Positions 1 through 9,193 of a DNA stretch of 64,000 nucleotides are shown here, piece by piece. Source of the stretch: Hyphomonadaceae bacterium (GTDB lineage Bacteria > Pseudomonadota > Alphaproteobacteria > Caulobacterales > Aquidulcibacteraceae); assembly GCA_019753105.1 (NCBI GenBank), contig JAIELJ010000004.1:1-64000 (forward strand). Reading direction: 5' to 3'. The notes beneath the pieces are model-generated. The model was not told the origin of the DNA, searched no databases, and was given only the letters and a program-made list of their open reading frames with translations. The translations under genes were made by a program, and so were the position numbers. Positions within the stretch are counted from its first letter, which is position 1. Each line of letters starts with the position of its first letter.

Positions 1-1205
1 ACAAGCTGCCGTGTGTTTATCTCGTCGATAGCGGCGGCGCGAACCTGCCGCACCAGGCCGAAGTCTTCCCCGACCGCGACCATTTCGGCCGCATCTTCTA
101 CAACCAAGCACGCATGTCGGGCGAGGGCATCGCCCAGATCGCCTGCGTCATGGGCTCATGTACGGCGGGCGGCGCTTACGTGCCGGCGATGAGCGATGAA
201 ACCGTCATCGTCCGCAACCAAGGCACCATCTTCCTCGGTGGCCCGCCGCTGGTGAAAGCCGCGACCGGCGAAGTGATAAGCGCCGAAGATCTCGGCGGCG
301 GCGACATGCACGCGCGCCGCTCCGGCGTTGTCGATCATCTCGCCGAAGATGACGCGCACGCGCTGCATCTCGTGCGCCGCATCGTTGCAAACCTCAACAC
401 CGTGAAGAAAGTCGGCCTCGACGTGCGGGAACCCGTTGCGCCCGTATACGACGCCGAAAGTATCTACGGCGTCATCCCTGACGACGTGCGCACGCCGTAC
501 GATGTGCGCGAAGTCATCGCGCGCATCGTTGACGGCAGCGAGCTTGACGAATTTCGCCCGCTCTACGGCCCGACGCTCGTTACCGGCTTTGCGCGCATCT
601 GGGGCATGCCGGTCGCGATCCTTGCGAATAACGGCATCCTGTTCAGCGAAAGCGCGCAGAAGGGCGCGCACTTCATTGAGCTGGCCTGCAAGCGCGGCAT
701 TCCGCTGCTCTTCCTGCAAAACATTTCCGGCTTCATGGTCGGCGGCAAATACGAAGCGGGCGGCATTGCGAAAGATGGCGCAAAGCTCGTCACCGCCGTT
801 GCATCCGCCGAAGTGCCGAAGTTCACCGTGCTGATCGGCGGCTCGTTCGGCGCCGGCAATTACGGCATGTGCGGCCGCGCCTATTCTCCGCGCTTCCTCT
901 TCACCTGGCCCAACTCCCGCATCTCCGTCATGGGCGGCGAACAAGCAGCATCCGTGCTCGCGCAAGTGAAACGCGACGGGATGGAAGCCAAAGGCGAGAC
1001 GTGGGCGAAAGCCGACGAAGAAAAGTTCAAGGACCCTATCCGCGCCCGCTACGAAGAAGAGGGCAGCCCGTATCATGCTACGGCGCGCTTGTGGGATGAC
1101 GGCATCATTGATCCCGTTCAGACGCGCGATGTGTTGGGCCTTGCGATCAGCGCGAGCCTGAATGCGCCAATACCCGAAACACGCTTTGGCGTGTTTAGAA
1201 TGTAG
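1..1205 (+). CDS. mccB: Methylcrotonyl-CoA carboxylase, carboxyltransferase (beta) subunit, 5' end cut off
   Basis: Biotin-dependent carboxyltransferase that moves CO2 from carboxybiotin to 3-methylcrotonyl-CoA in leucine degradation. The reading frame is open from base 3, and the first residues include [12 protein letters not shown] and [13 protein letters not shown], which are typical of the family, so the true start lies upstream of the window. Gly-rich acyl-CoA binding segments ([15 protein letters not shown] and [14 protein letters not shown]) and the C-terminal [14 protein letters not shown] motif are present. The gene ends 9 bp before a small membrane protein and is followed by the biotin-carrying subunit, so all three are probably one operon. 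The Met at base 114 is internal. The family assignment is firm; methylcrotonyl-CoA rather than another acyl-CoA as substrate rests on family resemblance and the partner gene. Confidence 0.93.
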   Translation, partial: KLPCVYLVDSGGANLPHQAEVFPDRDHFGRIFYNQARMSGEGIAQIACVMGSCTAGGAYVPAMSDETVIVRNQGTIFLGGPPLVKAATGEVISAEDLGGGDMHARRSGVVDHLAEDDAHALHLVRRIVANLNTVKKVGLDVREPVAPVYDAESIYGVIPDDVRTPYDVREVIARIVDGSELDEFRPLYGPTLVTGFARIWGMPVAILANNGILFSESAQKGAHFIELACKRGIPLLFLQNISGFMVGGKYEAGGIAKDGAKLVTAVASAEVPKFTVLIGGSFGAGNYGMCGRAYSPRFLFTWPNSRISVMGGEQAASVLAQVKRDGMEAKGETWAKADEEKFKDPIRARYEEEGSPYHATARLWDDGIIDPVQTRDVLGLAISASLNAPIPETRFGVFRM

Positions 1206-1214
1206 GAGCGGACT

Positions 1215-1544
1215 ATGTTGCTGTACGCATTTCTACTCATCCTGCTGTTTCGTCCGAGCTACGGATTGCTTGGATGGTTCTCGGCGGCCTTTGCCGTTCT
1301 GTTTGTCGGCATGAGTGCGCTCGCCTTGAATTTTTCGGATCCGCTCGTTTGGAATTCACTAGGTGAGATCGTCGGAACGGCGCTTATCAATGTCGTGATC
1401 TTCAGCGTGATCGGCGCGCTCATCGTCATGGTTCGCGGCGACAAGAGCAAATCTCGCTCAAGCAAGAAGCTCGACAAGGAAATGGAACAAATTCGCGCCG
1501 ATATCGCCGCGCGCGAAGGCCAACAACAACCACCTCCACAATAA
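1215..1544 (+). CDS. Small membrane protein of unknown function inside the mcc operon
   Basis: A 109-residue protein with two or three hydrophobic segments: residues about 1-35 (LLYAFLLILLF, then LGWFSAAFAVLFVGMSALAL) and about 57-76 (ALINVVIFSVIGALIVMV). A charged, probably cytosolic tail of about 35 residues is rich in Lys, Glu and Gln (KSKSRSSKKLDKEMEQIRADIAAREG) and may be helical. The gene sits 9 bp after mccB, and its stop codon directly abuts the mccA start codon with no gap, so it is certainly co-transcribed. I recognise no family. It could be a membrane tether or simply an operon passenger. Confidence 0.75.
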   Translation: MLLYAFLLILLFRPSYGLLGWFSAAFAVLFVGMSALALNFSDPLVWNSLGEIVGTALINVVIFSVIGALIVMVRGDKSKSRSSKKLDKEMEQIRADIAAREGQQQPPPQ

Positions 1545-3458
1545 ATGCTTAAATCCGTCCTCATCGCAAACCGTGGCGAGATTGCCCGCCGCGTCATTCG
1601 CACAGCCAAGCGTCTCGGCGTCCGCACGGTCGCCGTTTATTCCGACGCTGACGCCAAAGCGTTGCACGTGCGCGAAGCCGATGTTGCCGTGCACATCGGC
1701 GCGTCGCCCGCGAAAGAGAGCTATCTGCGCGGCGAGAAGATCATCGCTGCCGCGAAGCAAACCGGCGCCGAGGCGATCCATCCGGGTTACGGCTTTCTCT
1801 CCGAGAACGCCGACTTCGCGCAGGCTGTCATCGATGCGGGGCTGATCTGGATCGGGCCGAAGCCGGACTCGATCCGCGCGATGGGCCTTAAGGACGCCGC
1901 CAAGAAGCTCATGGCCGAAGCCGGCGTGCCGACGACGCCCGGCTATCTCGGCGAAGATCAAAGCGAAGAGCGCTTGGCTAAGGAGGCCGACGCGATCGGC
2001 TATCCGGTGCTGATCAAAGCCGTCGCCGGCGGCGGCGGCAAAGGCATGCGCAAGGTCGAGAAGAAGGCTGATTTCAGGGCCGCGCTCCAATCGGCCAAGC
2101 GCGAAGCCGCGTCATCGTTCGGCGATGATCGCGTGCTGCTCGAAATGTATGTGCAGCGCCCGCGCCATATCGAGGTGCAGGTGTTCGGCGATACACACGG
2201 CAATGTCGTGCATTTGTTCGAGCGCGATTGTTCGCTGCAGCGCCGCCACCAGAAGGTGATCGAAGAGGCGCCCGCGCCGGGCATGGACGAAGCGACGCGC
2301 AAAGCCGTCACCGACGCGGCCGTGCTCGCCGCGCGCGCCGTGAACTATGTCGGCGCCGGCACCATAGAGTTCATCGCCGACGCCAGCGAAGGCCTCCGCG
2401 CGGATCGCGTGTGGTTCATGGAAATGAACACGCGGCTGCAAGTCGAGCATCCGGTGACGGAAGAGATCACCGGGCAGGATTTGGTGGAGTGGCAGCTCCG
2501 CGTAGCGAGCGGCGAGACGCTGCCGCTGAAACAGGAAGAGTTGAAGATCAATGGCTGGGCCATGGAAGCGCGGCTCTACGCGGAAAATCCAGAGACTGGG
2601 TTTTTGCCGTCCATCGGCAAGGTCTATGGCTTCAGCCAGTTTCTCGGTCATGGGGTCCGCTTGGACTCGGCAGTCGAACAGGGTGACGAGATTACGCCGT
2701 TCTATGATCCGATGATCGCCAAGGTTATCGTTCACGGCGCTGACAGACGGGATGCGCTGACGCAATTTCGCGCTGCATGGGATCGAGTGTTCGTGTGGCC
2801 AGTGAAGACAAACGCGGGGTTTATCGGTCGGTGCATCCACGATGAGCGATTTGCCTCTGGCGACATCGATACGGCGCTGATCGAAACGCGAGGCGAAGCT
2901 CTGTCGGCCGTTCCGCCGCCGAGCGAAGGGATGCTGCGGAGCGCCGCGATAGCGTTCTCAAACGAGCATGATCAAGATCGGCGCTGGCCTTCGCCAGACC
3001 TGCTTGTTCGTACGCCGTGGTCAGACCTTCGGGGCTTTCGTTTGAACGCTCAGCCATCTGTTATTGCTCGTGTGCGCTGGAGAAATGAGACTTATCTGGT
3101 CGATCTCACAGACGCCGAACAAACACGCGGCGGTTTTCGACAACCAAGCGGTGAGCTTGTATTGTTTGATCGTGGCGAAGCCTACGAATTCACACTCGAC
3201 ACCGGCGAGCGCAGCGCAGGTGAAGCCGCCGCCGGCGATGGCGCGATCCTTTCGCCGATGCCGGGCAAGATCGTCTCCGTCGCGGCGAAAGCCGGCGCGA
3301 AGTTGAAGAAGGGCGATCCCATCCTCGTGCTCGAAGCCATGAAGATGGAGCACACGCTGACCGCGCCGTTCGATGGCGAGCTTGTGGAGCTGAACGCGAA
3401 AGCAGGCGCGCAGGTGAGTGAGGGCGTGGTGTTGGCGAGGCTAGAAGCCGGTAGCTAG
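1545..3458 (+). CDS. mccA: Methylcrotonyl-CoA carboxylase, biotin carboxylase and carrier (alpha) subunit
   Basis: 637 residues. It carries out ATP-dependent carboxylation of its own biotin, which then feeds the beta subunit. The N-terminal biotin carboxylase part starts KSVLIANRGEIARRVIRTAK. An ATP-grasp core follows (AVAGGGGKGMRKV at about 165-177, then FMEMNTRLQVEHPVTE at about 290-305), and a C-terminal biotinyl domain carries EAMKMEH, whose Lys is the biotin attachment site. Length matches MccA/AccC-BCCP fusions. It begins immediately after the stop of the small membrane gene and shares an operon with mccB. A propionyl- or geranyl-CoA carboxylase is the main alternative. Confidence 0.93.
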   Translation: MLKSVLIANRGEIARRVIRTAKRLGVRTVAVYSDADAKALHVREADVAVHIGASPAKESYLRGEKIIAAAKQTGAEAIHPGYGFLSENADFAQAVIDAGLIWIGPKPDSIRAMGLKDAAKKLMAEAGVPTTPGYLGEDQSEERLAKEADAIGYPVLIKAVAGGGGKGMRKVEKKADFRAALQSAKREAASSFGDDRVLLEMYVQRPRHIEVQVFGDTHGNVVHLFERDCSLQRRHQKVIEEAPAPGMDEATRKAVTDAAVLAARAVNYVGAGTIEFIADASEGLRADRVWFMEMNTRLQVEHPVTEEITGQDLVEWQLRVASGETLPLKQEELKINGWAMEARLYAENPETGFLPSIGKVYGFSQFLGHGVRLDSAVEQGDEITPFYDPMIAKVIVHGADRRDALTQFRAAWDRVFVWPVKTNAGFIGRCIHDERFASGDIDTALIETRGEALSAVPPPSEGMLRSAAIAFSNEHDQDRRWPSPDLLVRTPWSDLRGFRLNAQPSVIARVRWRNETYLVDLTDAEQTRGGFRQPSGELVLFDRGEAYEFTLDTGERSAGEAAAGDGAILSPMPGKIVSVAAKAGAKLKKGDPILVLEAMKMEHTLTAPFDGELVELNAKAGAQVSEGVVLARLEAGS

Positions 3459-3501
3459 AAATCAGAAATCAGAAACTTCTGGCTTCTGATTTCTGGTTTC
3501 T
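3458..3501. terminator. Bidirectional hairpin between convergent genes
   Basis: Arms 3458-3475 and 3484-3501 pair over 18 bp with one G-T pair around an 8-base loop. Each arm is built of short direct repeats of the type atcagaa. It separates mccA on the plus strand from the acyltransferase gene on the minus strand and begins on the last base of the mccA stop codon. There is no strong T-run, so intrinsic termination is inferred from position and stem strength. Confidence 0.6.
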
Positions 3502-3502
3502 T

Positions 3503-4162
3503 TCAGCTCATCACGAACTGCGACTCTTCCTTCTCAGGATGGCGCACAGCGTCGCCGAAGCTTTCGTTCACGCCGACAACAGCAGCAGGCGGCACGTTGG
3601 CGTTGGCGGGCACATTCGCGCCAGGGCCGATCTTCGCGCCTGCACCGATAAACGCGTACGAACCAATCCGCACTGGCCGCACCAAAACGCGCGAGCCCGC
3701 GCCCTCAAGCTTGCGGCGCACGTGTGCGGCGAGCTCAACTTCACGCGAAAACACGACGCGATTGCCGATATCCATCAAGCTGCGGTCGAGAACGTCCATC
3801 CGCACTGGCCATTCGACGCCGTAGCCGATGCGCGAGCCCCACATGCGTAGCCAGAGCGAATAGAAGCCCGGAAACACGCGCAGCAGCGATTCAAGAAATG
3901 GTAGCGCGTCGTAGAAGGCTTGGATGTGATGCGCTGCCAGCCACGGGCAGAACGCGCGCCCGTCAATGCATGCAACGCCATGCTTCAACGGCGCCCAGCG
4001 AAACATAACGCGCTGAACCATTGGCGGCAGAAAGAAGATCACGAAGATAAAGAGCGCTGCGCTCCACAGCGATGGCCACGCCGCAAACACGCCCAGCACG
4101 ACGAGGCCGATGACGAACATCATCAGCGGAAAGTACGCGAAAACCCGATCCCAGCGCGTCAT
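3503..4162 (-). CDS. Membrane-anchored left-handed beta-helix acyltransferase-like protein
   Basis: 219 residues. The N-terminus has two hydrophobic segments (about 8-30 and 34-50). A soluble domain follows whose C-terminal half (about 105-200) shows irregular hexapeptide repeats (IGYGVEWPVRMDVLD, IGNRVVFSREVEL, IGSYAFIGAGAKIGPGANVP) expected of a left-handed beta-helix acetyl/acyltransferase. A modification role on a sugar or lipid at the cytoplasmic membrane is likely, but the substrate cannot be read from sequence. It lies 9 bp downstream of ptsN on the same strand and may be read through from it. The fold call is good; the activity is uncertain. Confidence 0.6.
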   Translation of the reverse strand: MTRWDRVFAYFPLMMFVIGLVVLGVFAAWPSLWSAALFIFVIFFLPPMVQRVMFRWAPLKHGVACIDGRAFCPWLAAHHIQAFYDALPFLESLLRVFPGFYSLWLRMWGSRIGYGVEWPVRMDVLDRSLMDIGNRVVFSREVELAAHVRRKLEGAGSRVLVRPVRIGSYAFIGAGAKIGPGANVPANANVPPAAVVGVNESFGDAVRHPEKEESQFVMS

Positions 4163-4171
4163 CGGCGCGCC

Positions 4172-4639
4172 TTAAGCAGCGTCGACGTGCGCGGTCCCGG
4201 CGATCAACGCGTAGAGATCGTCCGCGCCGCGCGCTGCACGCAGCTTATCGCGCATGTCCGCACGTCCCAACAAACGCGAGACACGTGCGAGCGCTTTCAA
4301 GTGATCGCCGCTCTTATCGGGTGACGAGAGCAACATGAAAACGAGATCGCAAGCGCGCCCGTCCAAGCCCTCGAAATCCTGCGGGATCTCAAGTCGTGCA
4401 AAAACGCCAATCGGTTGAATGATGCCGAGAACCGGTGTGTGCGGGATCGCTACTCCGTTGCCGACGCCAGTGCCCTTGTTGCGCTCGCGCATAAGCACAG
4501 CTTCGAAGATGGCGCGCGAATCGAGGCCGGAGACACGCGCAGCCGCCTCAGACATCGCCTGCAGCGCCTGCTTGCGTGATGTTGCCGCCAAACGGGGCAA
4601 AATCGCCTCTGGCGCGATCAAGTCGCCTAGTTCGTTCAT
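4172..4639 (-). CDS. ptsN: Nitrogen-related PTS enzyme IIA (PtsN)
   Basis: 155-residue EIIA-Ntr domain protein, a phosphorelay regulator that receives phosphate from NPr and adjusts nitrogen, potassium and stress responses. The phospho-acceptor His lies in GNGVAIPHTPV at about residue 66, in the expected context. Length is normal for the family. It follows hpf on the same strand with a 57-bp gap, the usual neighbour pair in Proteobacteria. rpoN, often part of the same cluster, is 2.4 kb upstream beyond an inserted gene group. Confidence 0.92.
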   Translation of the reverse strand: MNELGDLIAPEAILPRLAATSRKQALQAMSEAAARVSGLDSRAIFEAVLMRERNKGTGVGNGVAIPHTPVLGIIQPIGVFARLEIPQDFEGLDGRACDLVFMLLSSPDKSGDHLKALARVSRLLGRADMRDKLRAARGADDLYALIAGTAHVDAA

Positions 4640-4696
4640 TCCGCCACTTCCCCGCGCGAGGCCGCTGCATGAGCGGCGCCAACGCTTGTGAAACCC

Positions 4697-5302
4697 TTAA
4701 GTTCCGTTGCGCACCTTCGCGCGCTCCGGGTCGATCCAGCCGATATTGCCGTCCGGCCGGCGATACACGACGTTCAACGCGCCATTCGCGGCATTGCGAA
4801 ACATTTGTGCCGGTGAATCAGACAAATCGAGCTGCATGACTGCCATCGAAACAGTCATTGTGCGGACAGAAACGGTCGTCTCCGCAATGACTAGCGGAGG
4901 ATCCTCCGCCGGCGCCGACATGTCCGAGTCGGCTTCACTTTCCTCATTCCACGGGGCGAGCACATACGACGCCGCATCCTCGGCGGGAAGGGGAGATTTG
5001 TGATCGGCGTGGTGATTCCGCAGCCTGCGCTTATAGCGCCGTACTCGTTTTTCTAGTTTTTCAAGGGCGTCGCCAAAGGCGCTATGTGCGTCACCGCCAT
5101 GGCCGCTGGCCTGAAGCGAAATGCCGGATGGAAGATGGACGAGGCAGTCGACGGCGATGCCGACGCCATTCTTGCCAACTGTGACGACAGCATCTGTCGC
5201 GCGATCGAAGTATTTGCTGACGCTGCTCTCAAGTTCAGTTTCGATGCGGGTTCTGAGCGCTTCGCCGACATCCATTTGCCGGCCGGCGACCTGTACACGC
5301 AT
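4697..5302 (-). CDS. hpf: Long-form ribosome hibernation promoting factor
   Basis: 201 residues. An N-terminal S30AE/YfiA domain (MRVQVAGRQMDVGEALRTRI, then the basic KRVRRYKRRLRNHH) is followed by an acidic linker and a C-terminal dimerisation domain (AQMFRNAANGALNVVYRRPDGNIGWIDP). That is the long form, which joins 70S ribosomes into 100S dimers in stationary phase. The start at 5302 is chosen because the family begins MRVQV and an AGGAGG Shine-Dalgarno sequence lies 5-10 bases upstream; an upstream in-frame start at 5404 would add 34 residues foreign to the family. It is followed by ptsN. Confidence 0.93.
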   Translation of the reverse strand: MRVQVAGRQMDVGEALRTRIETELESSVSKYFDRATDAVVTVGKNGVGIAVDCLVHLPSGISLQASGHGGDAHSAFGDALEKLEKRVRRYKRRLRNHHADHKSPLPAEDAASYVLAPWNEESEADSDMSAPAEDPPLVIAETTVSVRTMTVSMAVMQLDLSDSPAQMFRNAANGALNVVYRRPDGNIGWIDPERAKVRNGT

Positions 5303-5533
5303 GAAGACCTCCTGTAGTTGCCGCGAGTGTGCGGAGAGAGCCTTCGGGACCGGATCCCGCCCCCACAGGACAGCCCCGATGCCATGCAATAAAGGTAGGC
5401 TCACGCATGGGGTGGGTCAACGCTGCAATACTCAATTGGGCGCCAGAAAAAGGCGCTTCGCCGCATCCGCGAGCATGGCTCTTTGCGCGCGCCTTGGAAT
5501 GTCCCATTTCTGGCCGCTGAGGGGCCAAATCTA

Positions 5534-6463
5534 ATGAGCAGCGCAAACGTATCTGGGAGCAGTGCAGCAAGCGCTGTCTCGAGCCAGTGGCTCGATCTCG
5601 TTGCGATCATCGTGTGCACGCTGGCGTGGGGCACGACTTGGTACGCGATCACGCTGCAACTCGGCGTCGTCGATCCCGTCATCTCAGTTGTCTACCGATT
5701 TACGCTCGCGGCCGTGTTGTTGTTCGCGTGGTGTTTGTTGCGCCGCGAGTCGCTGATGCTGACGCGCGCGCAGCATGTCGCCGCGTTTGGTGTTGGCCTT
5801 TCGACGTTCGCGATCAACTACGCGCTCGTCTATATCGCCGAGCAATGGGTGACGTCCGCCGTCGTCGCGATTGTGTTCGCAGCGATGGCGTTCATGAATT
5901 TGATCGGCTTCCGCATCGCGTTTGGCCAGCGCGCGTCAATGCTCGCGTGGCTCGCCGCTTTGCTCGGCATTGCCGGCATTTGCTTGTTGTCGTGGGACGA
6001 AGTGATGTCGGCGAATTTCGATACTCTGGCGATGACGGGGATAGGGCTCACTCTGCTCGGAGTCGCGGCGTCGGTTGTTGGCAACATTTACGCGCGGCGC
6101 GGGGAGATTGCGGGCTCTACGATTGCTGCGTCCACCGGCTGGGCGATGGCGTATGGCGCGGGGATTCTGGCGCTTTATGCGCTCGTCACCGGCAAGCCCT
6201 GGGCGTTCGAGTTTACAGCGGAATATCTGCTTTCGCTTCTGCACCTTTCGCTGATCGGCTCGGTGATTGCGTTTTTGATGTATTATGGCCTTGCACGTCG
6301 GCGCGGCTATGCGCTCGCATCCTACATCTCAGCGCTTGCGCCGCTCGTTGCGATGGTGGTCTCGACGATGTTCGAAGGAAAAAGCTGGGGCGTGCTCGCG
6401 CTCGGCGGCGTGGCGCTCGTTCTGTTCGGGCAATTCCTGCTGTTGCGTTCGAAGCGGACCTAA
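5534..6463 (+). CDS. DMT-superfamily transporter (EamA type)
   Basis: 309 residues with about ten hydrophobic helices in two EamA repeats. It is probably a drug/metabolite exporter; the substrate is unknown. Characteristic segments include LAWGTTWYAI near the start of helix 1 and LIGSVIAFLMYYGLARR in the second repeat. The start at 5534 has GAGGGG 9 bases upstream and is preferred over an upstream in-frame ATG at 5483 that would add 17 non-family residues. It is divergent from hpf and overlaps the end of the convergent lipoprotein gene by 4 bp. Confidence 0.82.
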   Translation: MSSANVSGSSAASAVSSQWLDLVAIIVCTLAWGTTWYAITLQLGVVDPVISVVYRFTLAAVLLFAWCLLRRESLMLTRAQHVAAFGVGLSTFAINYALVYIAEQWVTSAVVAIVFAAMAFMNLIGFRIAFGQRASMLAWLAALLGIAGICLLSWDEVMSANFDTLAMTGIGLTLLGVAASVVGNIYARRGEIAGSTIAASTGWAMAYGAGILALYALVTGKPWAFEFTAEYLLSLLHLSLIGSVIAFLMYYGLARRRGYALASYISALAPLVAMVVSTMFEGKSWGVLALGGVALVLFGQFLLLRSKRT

Positions 6464-7371
6464 GGCAGCGCGCGCAACGCGGCTTCGGCGCCGGGCAGGA
6501 GCACGTCGTCCGCCGTGTTCTCGCTCAGGCGCGCATTGATCCAGATCGCCTGAATGAACGCCGTCATGTTGTGGCGCTTGGCGAGGCCCGCTTGTGAGCC
6601 GAACGCATCGCTCCAGGCATTGAGCGGCGCTGGCTGCATCAGTTGCTCGAACCAGGCTGTCCACTCCGCTTCCGTGAACACACCGCGCCGCGCCATGAAT
6701 AGGATCGGCCGCATGAGGCGTTCGGACTCACCGTACGTGTAGAAGTGCGTTGTCGGCGCGACTTGGGCTCCGACCGCATCGCGGATTGCTCGCATATGTG
6801 AGGGCGCGTTGAAATTCGGATCGAGGACGATCTGCATCAGCAGATCCGCACCGTGCGCGACGCCGTGTCTCCAGCCTTCGTGTTCATCAAAGCCGCGATA
6901 ATCGCTTATGCCGAGCATATAGGCCGACGATTGGGCGACGATTTCGTCATACATCGCATCGTCAAAATACCCGTTGATGCGATCGGCCCGCACCAATTCC
7001 GAAAGCGCGAGAGCTGCAAAAGGCCGCGCAAATCCATCCGCATCTGGCCCGCGCATCATCGCCAGAGTCTCGTTGGTCAAGTTGGTGCGCGTGGCGACCG
7101 AAAGCTGCTCGCCGCGTAGCATCGTGGTCAGCCCTTCATAGGCAATCCTATCGCGGAGAAACGGATCTGGCGAGGCGAGGCACGCAATCAAATCACGCGC
7201 GAACCGCTCGCGCTCCGCTGTGTCCGCGATCTGAAACTCCGCGGCGCGCAGCGCCTCAAGCGCGGCGCGATCGTACCCCGCGGGCGGGCAGGCCGGGACT
7301 TGCGTGCTGCTCGCTGGCGCTGTGGCGCAAGCGGCGAGGAGCAGCGTGGCGGCGAAGGCGGCGTTTTTCAT
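6460..7371 (-). CDS. DUF2785-like lipoprotein
   Basis: 303 residues starting with a lipoprotein signal (AATLLLAACATAP, lipidated Cys at about 15), so it is probably anchored facing the periplasm. The mature part is alpha-helical and resembles the DUF2785 family, with the segment HEGWRHGVAHGADLLMQI typical of that group. No catalytic motif is recognised. Its 3' end overlaps the convergent DMT transporter gene by 4 bp. Confidence 0.6.
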   Translation of the reverse strand: MKNAAFAATLLLAACATAPASSTQVPACPPAGYDRAALEALRAAEFQIADTAERERFARDLIACLASPDPFLRDRIAYEGLTTMLRGEQLSVATRTNLTNETLAMMRGPDADGFARPFAALALSELVRADRINGYFDDAMYDEIVAQSSAYMLGISDYRGFDEHEGWRHGVAHGADLLMQIVLDPNFNAPSHMRAIRDAVGAQVAPTTHFYTYGESERLMRPILFMARRGVFTEAEWTAWFEQLMQPAPLNAWSDAFGSQAGLAKRHNMTAFIQAIWINARLSENTADDVLLPGAEAALRALP

Positions 7372-7463
7372 GTGTCTAGCCCATACCGCTCCGTGGGCGT
7401 CCGCAAAACCGATGCGACGAACCGCGTGGTTGGGATGACGGACGGGCGCTCAAAGCCGCTCGT

Positions 7464-7643
7464 TCAGCGCAGCTTTGCGATGGTGAGCTTATCGGCTTTG
7501 GCGCGGTCCTTGACCGATTCCTCGCTGCGCGTCAGCGCCTTGGCGATCGCCTTCAGCGACATGCCTTTGCTGGCTAGCAAATGCAGCTTCTGCAGCTCGT
7601 CATACGTCCAAGGCTGACGATGCCGCTCAAACCGTTCCGCCAT
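7464..7643 (-). CDS. Tiny helix-turn-helix protein
   Basis: 59-residue ORF starting MAERFERHRQPWTYDELQ and ending TIAKLR. The core reads WTYDELQKLHLLASKGMSLK then AIAKALTRSEESVKDRAKAD, a three-helix Myb/SANT- or sigma-4-like helix-turn-helix with W and hydrophobic positions correctly spaced. It is probably a small DNA-binding protein. It lies 57 bp downstream of rpoN on the same strand and could be co-transcribed with it. The coding call rests on the plausible fold and normal codon use; the function is unknown. Confidence 0.6.
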   Translation of the reverse strand: MAERFERHRQPWTYDELQKLHLLASKGMSLKAIAKALTRSEESVKDRAKADKLTIAKLR

Positions 7644-7700
7644 GGCGTGATCCTCTCGATGCAGAGGGACCCTTGCACGGTTCGCTGCGATTGTCGCTGC

Positions 7701-9179
7701 TCAGAACCCAGCCGCCAGCTTTCGCTTGCGCTCTACCGAGCTCGGGATCCGCAGGCTCTCGCGATATTTCGCCACCGTGCGGCGTGCGATGTCGATGCCT
7801 TTTTCGCGGAGGATTTCGACGATGCGGTCGTCGGAGAGGATATCCATCTCGCCTTCGCGCTCGATCAGACCCTTGATCTCGTAGCGCACGGCTTCGGCCG
7901 AGTGGCTTTCGCCGCCATCTGAGGCGTTGATGCTCGCGGTGAAGAAGTATTTCAGCTCGAACACGCCGCGCGCGCAGGAGAGATATTTGTTCGACGTCAC
8001 GCGCGAGACGGTCGATTCATGCATCTCGATCGCGGCGGCCACCGTCTTCAAATTGAGCGGGCGCAAGTGCGCGACGCCCTTATCGAAGAAGCCGTCCTGC
8101 TGGCGCACGATTTCGCGCGCGACTTTCAGGATCGTCTTCGCCCGCTGGTCCAAGCTCTTCACCAGCCATGACGCGTTCGCCGCGCATTCCTGCACGAATT
8201 GCTTGTCTTCCTCGCGCTTGGCCGATTTCGACACCGTCGCGTAGTAACGCTGGTTCATCAGCACGCGCGGCATGGTGTCGGAGTTGAGCTCAACCAACCA
8301 AGTGCCGTCCGGCGCTTGTTTGATGTAAACATCCGGCGCCACCGACTGGATATGACCGCCGCCAAAGCCTGCGCCGGGTTTCGGCGTCAGCGCGCGGACT
8401 TCCGCGACCATGTCCATCAGGTCTTCGCGATCGACTTCGCAGATGTGCTGCAAGCGCTCGAAATGGCCTTTGGCCAAGAGATCGAGGTTGCCGACCAGCT
8501 TCTCCATCGCAGGATCGAAGCGATCGCGATCTTTAAGCTGGAGCGACAAGCACTCAGCGATATCGCGCGCCATGATGCCGACAGGCTCGAAGCCTTGCAT
8601 CACGCGCAATACGTTCTCGACCTGCTCGACCGGCGCGCCGATACGCACGGCGATTTCGCGCACATCCGCGCGCATATAGCCCCAATCGTCCACCGCATCG
8701 ATCAGCACGCCGCCGATGAGGCGCTCGACCGCATCGAGGCCGGCTTCCGTCAGTTGCGCGTCGAGATGTTCGGCGAGCGTCAGATCATTCGCCAGCGTAT
8801 CTTCGATGCCGGGCATGTCGTCGAAGCTCTTGCCTGACGAGGCCTTCGACCAATCGGTGAGGGGCGCCGCACCCGCTTCGGCGAGTTCGTTGGCGCTCAA
8901 ATCCGGCGCGATGTCAGCGACCGATACGTCGAGTGCTGCTTCCGCCGGCGCCATGCCGCTATCGAACTCAAGCGCCTGTGCGTCGCCGCCATCGCTTTCG
9001 CTCTTCGCTTCGGTCGAGCCTTCTTCGCGCTCGAGCAGCGGATTGCGTTCGAGTTCGCCATCGACGAACTCTTGCAGCTCAACATTGGAGAGTTGCAGCA
9101 GCTTGATCGCCTGCTGCAATTGCGGCGTCATCACCAGGGCCTGGCCCTGGCGCATCTCTAGACGGGGTGTCATCGCCAT
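7701..9179 (-). CDS. rpoN: RNA polymerase sigma-54 factor
   Basis: 492 residues. Region I is Gln/Leu-rich (MRQGQALVMTPQLQQAIKLL), followed by an acidic region II, the core-binding region III and a C-terminal helix-turn-helix. The RpoN box reads ARRTVAKYRESL near residue 470, and the protein ends SSVERKRKLAAGF. It directs activator-dependent transcription of nitrogen, motility or stress genes. It follows lptB by 14 bp on the same strand, the standard alphaproteobacterial order. All regions are present, so it should be functional. Confidence 0.96.
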   Translation of the reverse strand: MAMTPRLEMRQGQALVMTPQLQQAIKLLQLSNVELQEFVDGELERNPLLEREEGSTEAKSESDGGDAQALEFDSGMAPAEAALDVSVADIAPDLSANELAEAGAAPLTDWSKASSGKSFDDMPGIEDTLANDLTLAEHLDAQLTEAGLDAVERLIGGVLIDAVDDWGYMRADVREIAVRIGAPVEQVENVLRVMQGFEPVGIMARDIAECLSLQLKDRDRFDPAMEKLVGNLDLLAKGHFERLQHICEVDREDLMDMVAEVRALTPKPGAGFGGGHIQSVAPDVYIKQAPDGTWLVELNSDTMPRVLMNQRYYATVSKSAKREEDKQFVQECAANASWLVKSLDQRAKTILKVAREIVRQQDGFFDKGVAHLRPLNLKTVAAAIEMHESTVSRVTSNKYLSCARGVFELKYFFTASINASDGGESHSAEAVRYEIKGLIEREGEMDILSDDRIVEILREKGIDIARRTVAKYRESLRIPSSVERKRKLAAGF

Positions 9180-9193
9180 GTGCGGGCCCCGGT

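Noticed and set aside
156-1076. A 306-codon open frame antisense to mccB
   Set aside because: Arg/Ala/His-rich shadow of a clear enzyme gene; no start signal and no family character.
5587-6597. A 336-codon open frame over the DMT transporter in another frame
   Set aside because: Highly Arg/Cys-rich composition typical of out-of-frame reading in GC-rich DNA; the transporter frame is the real one.
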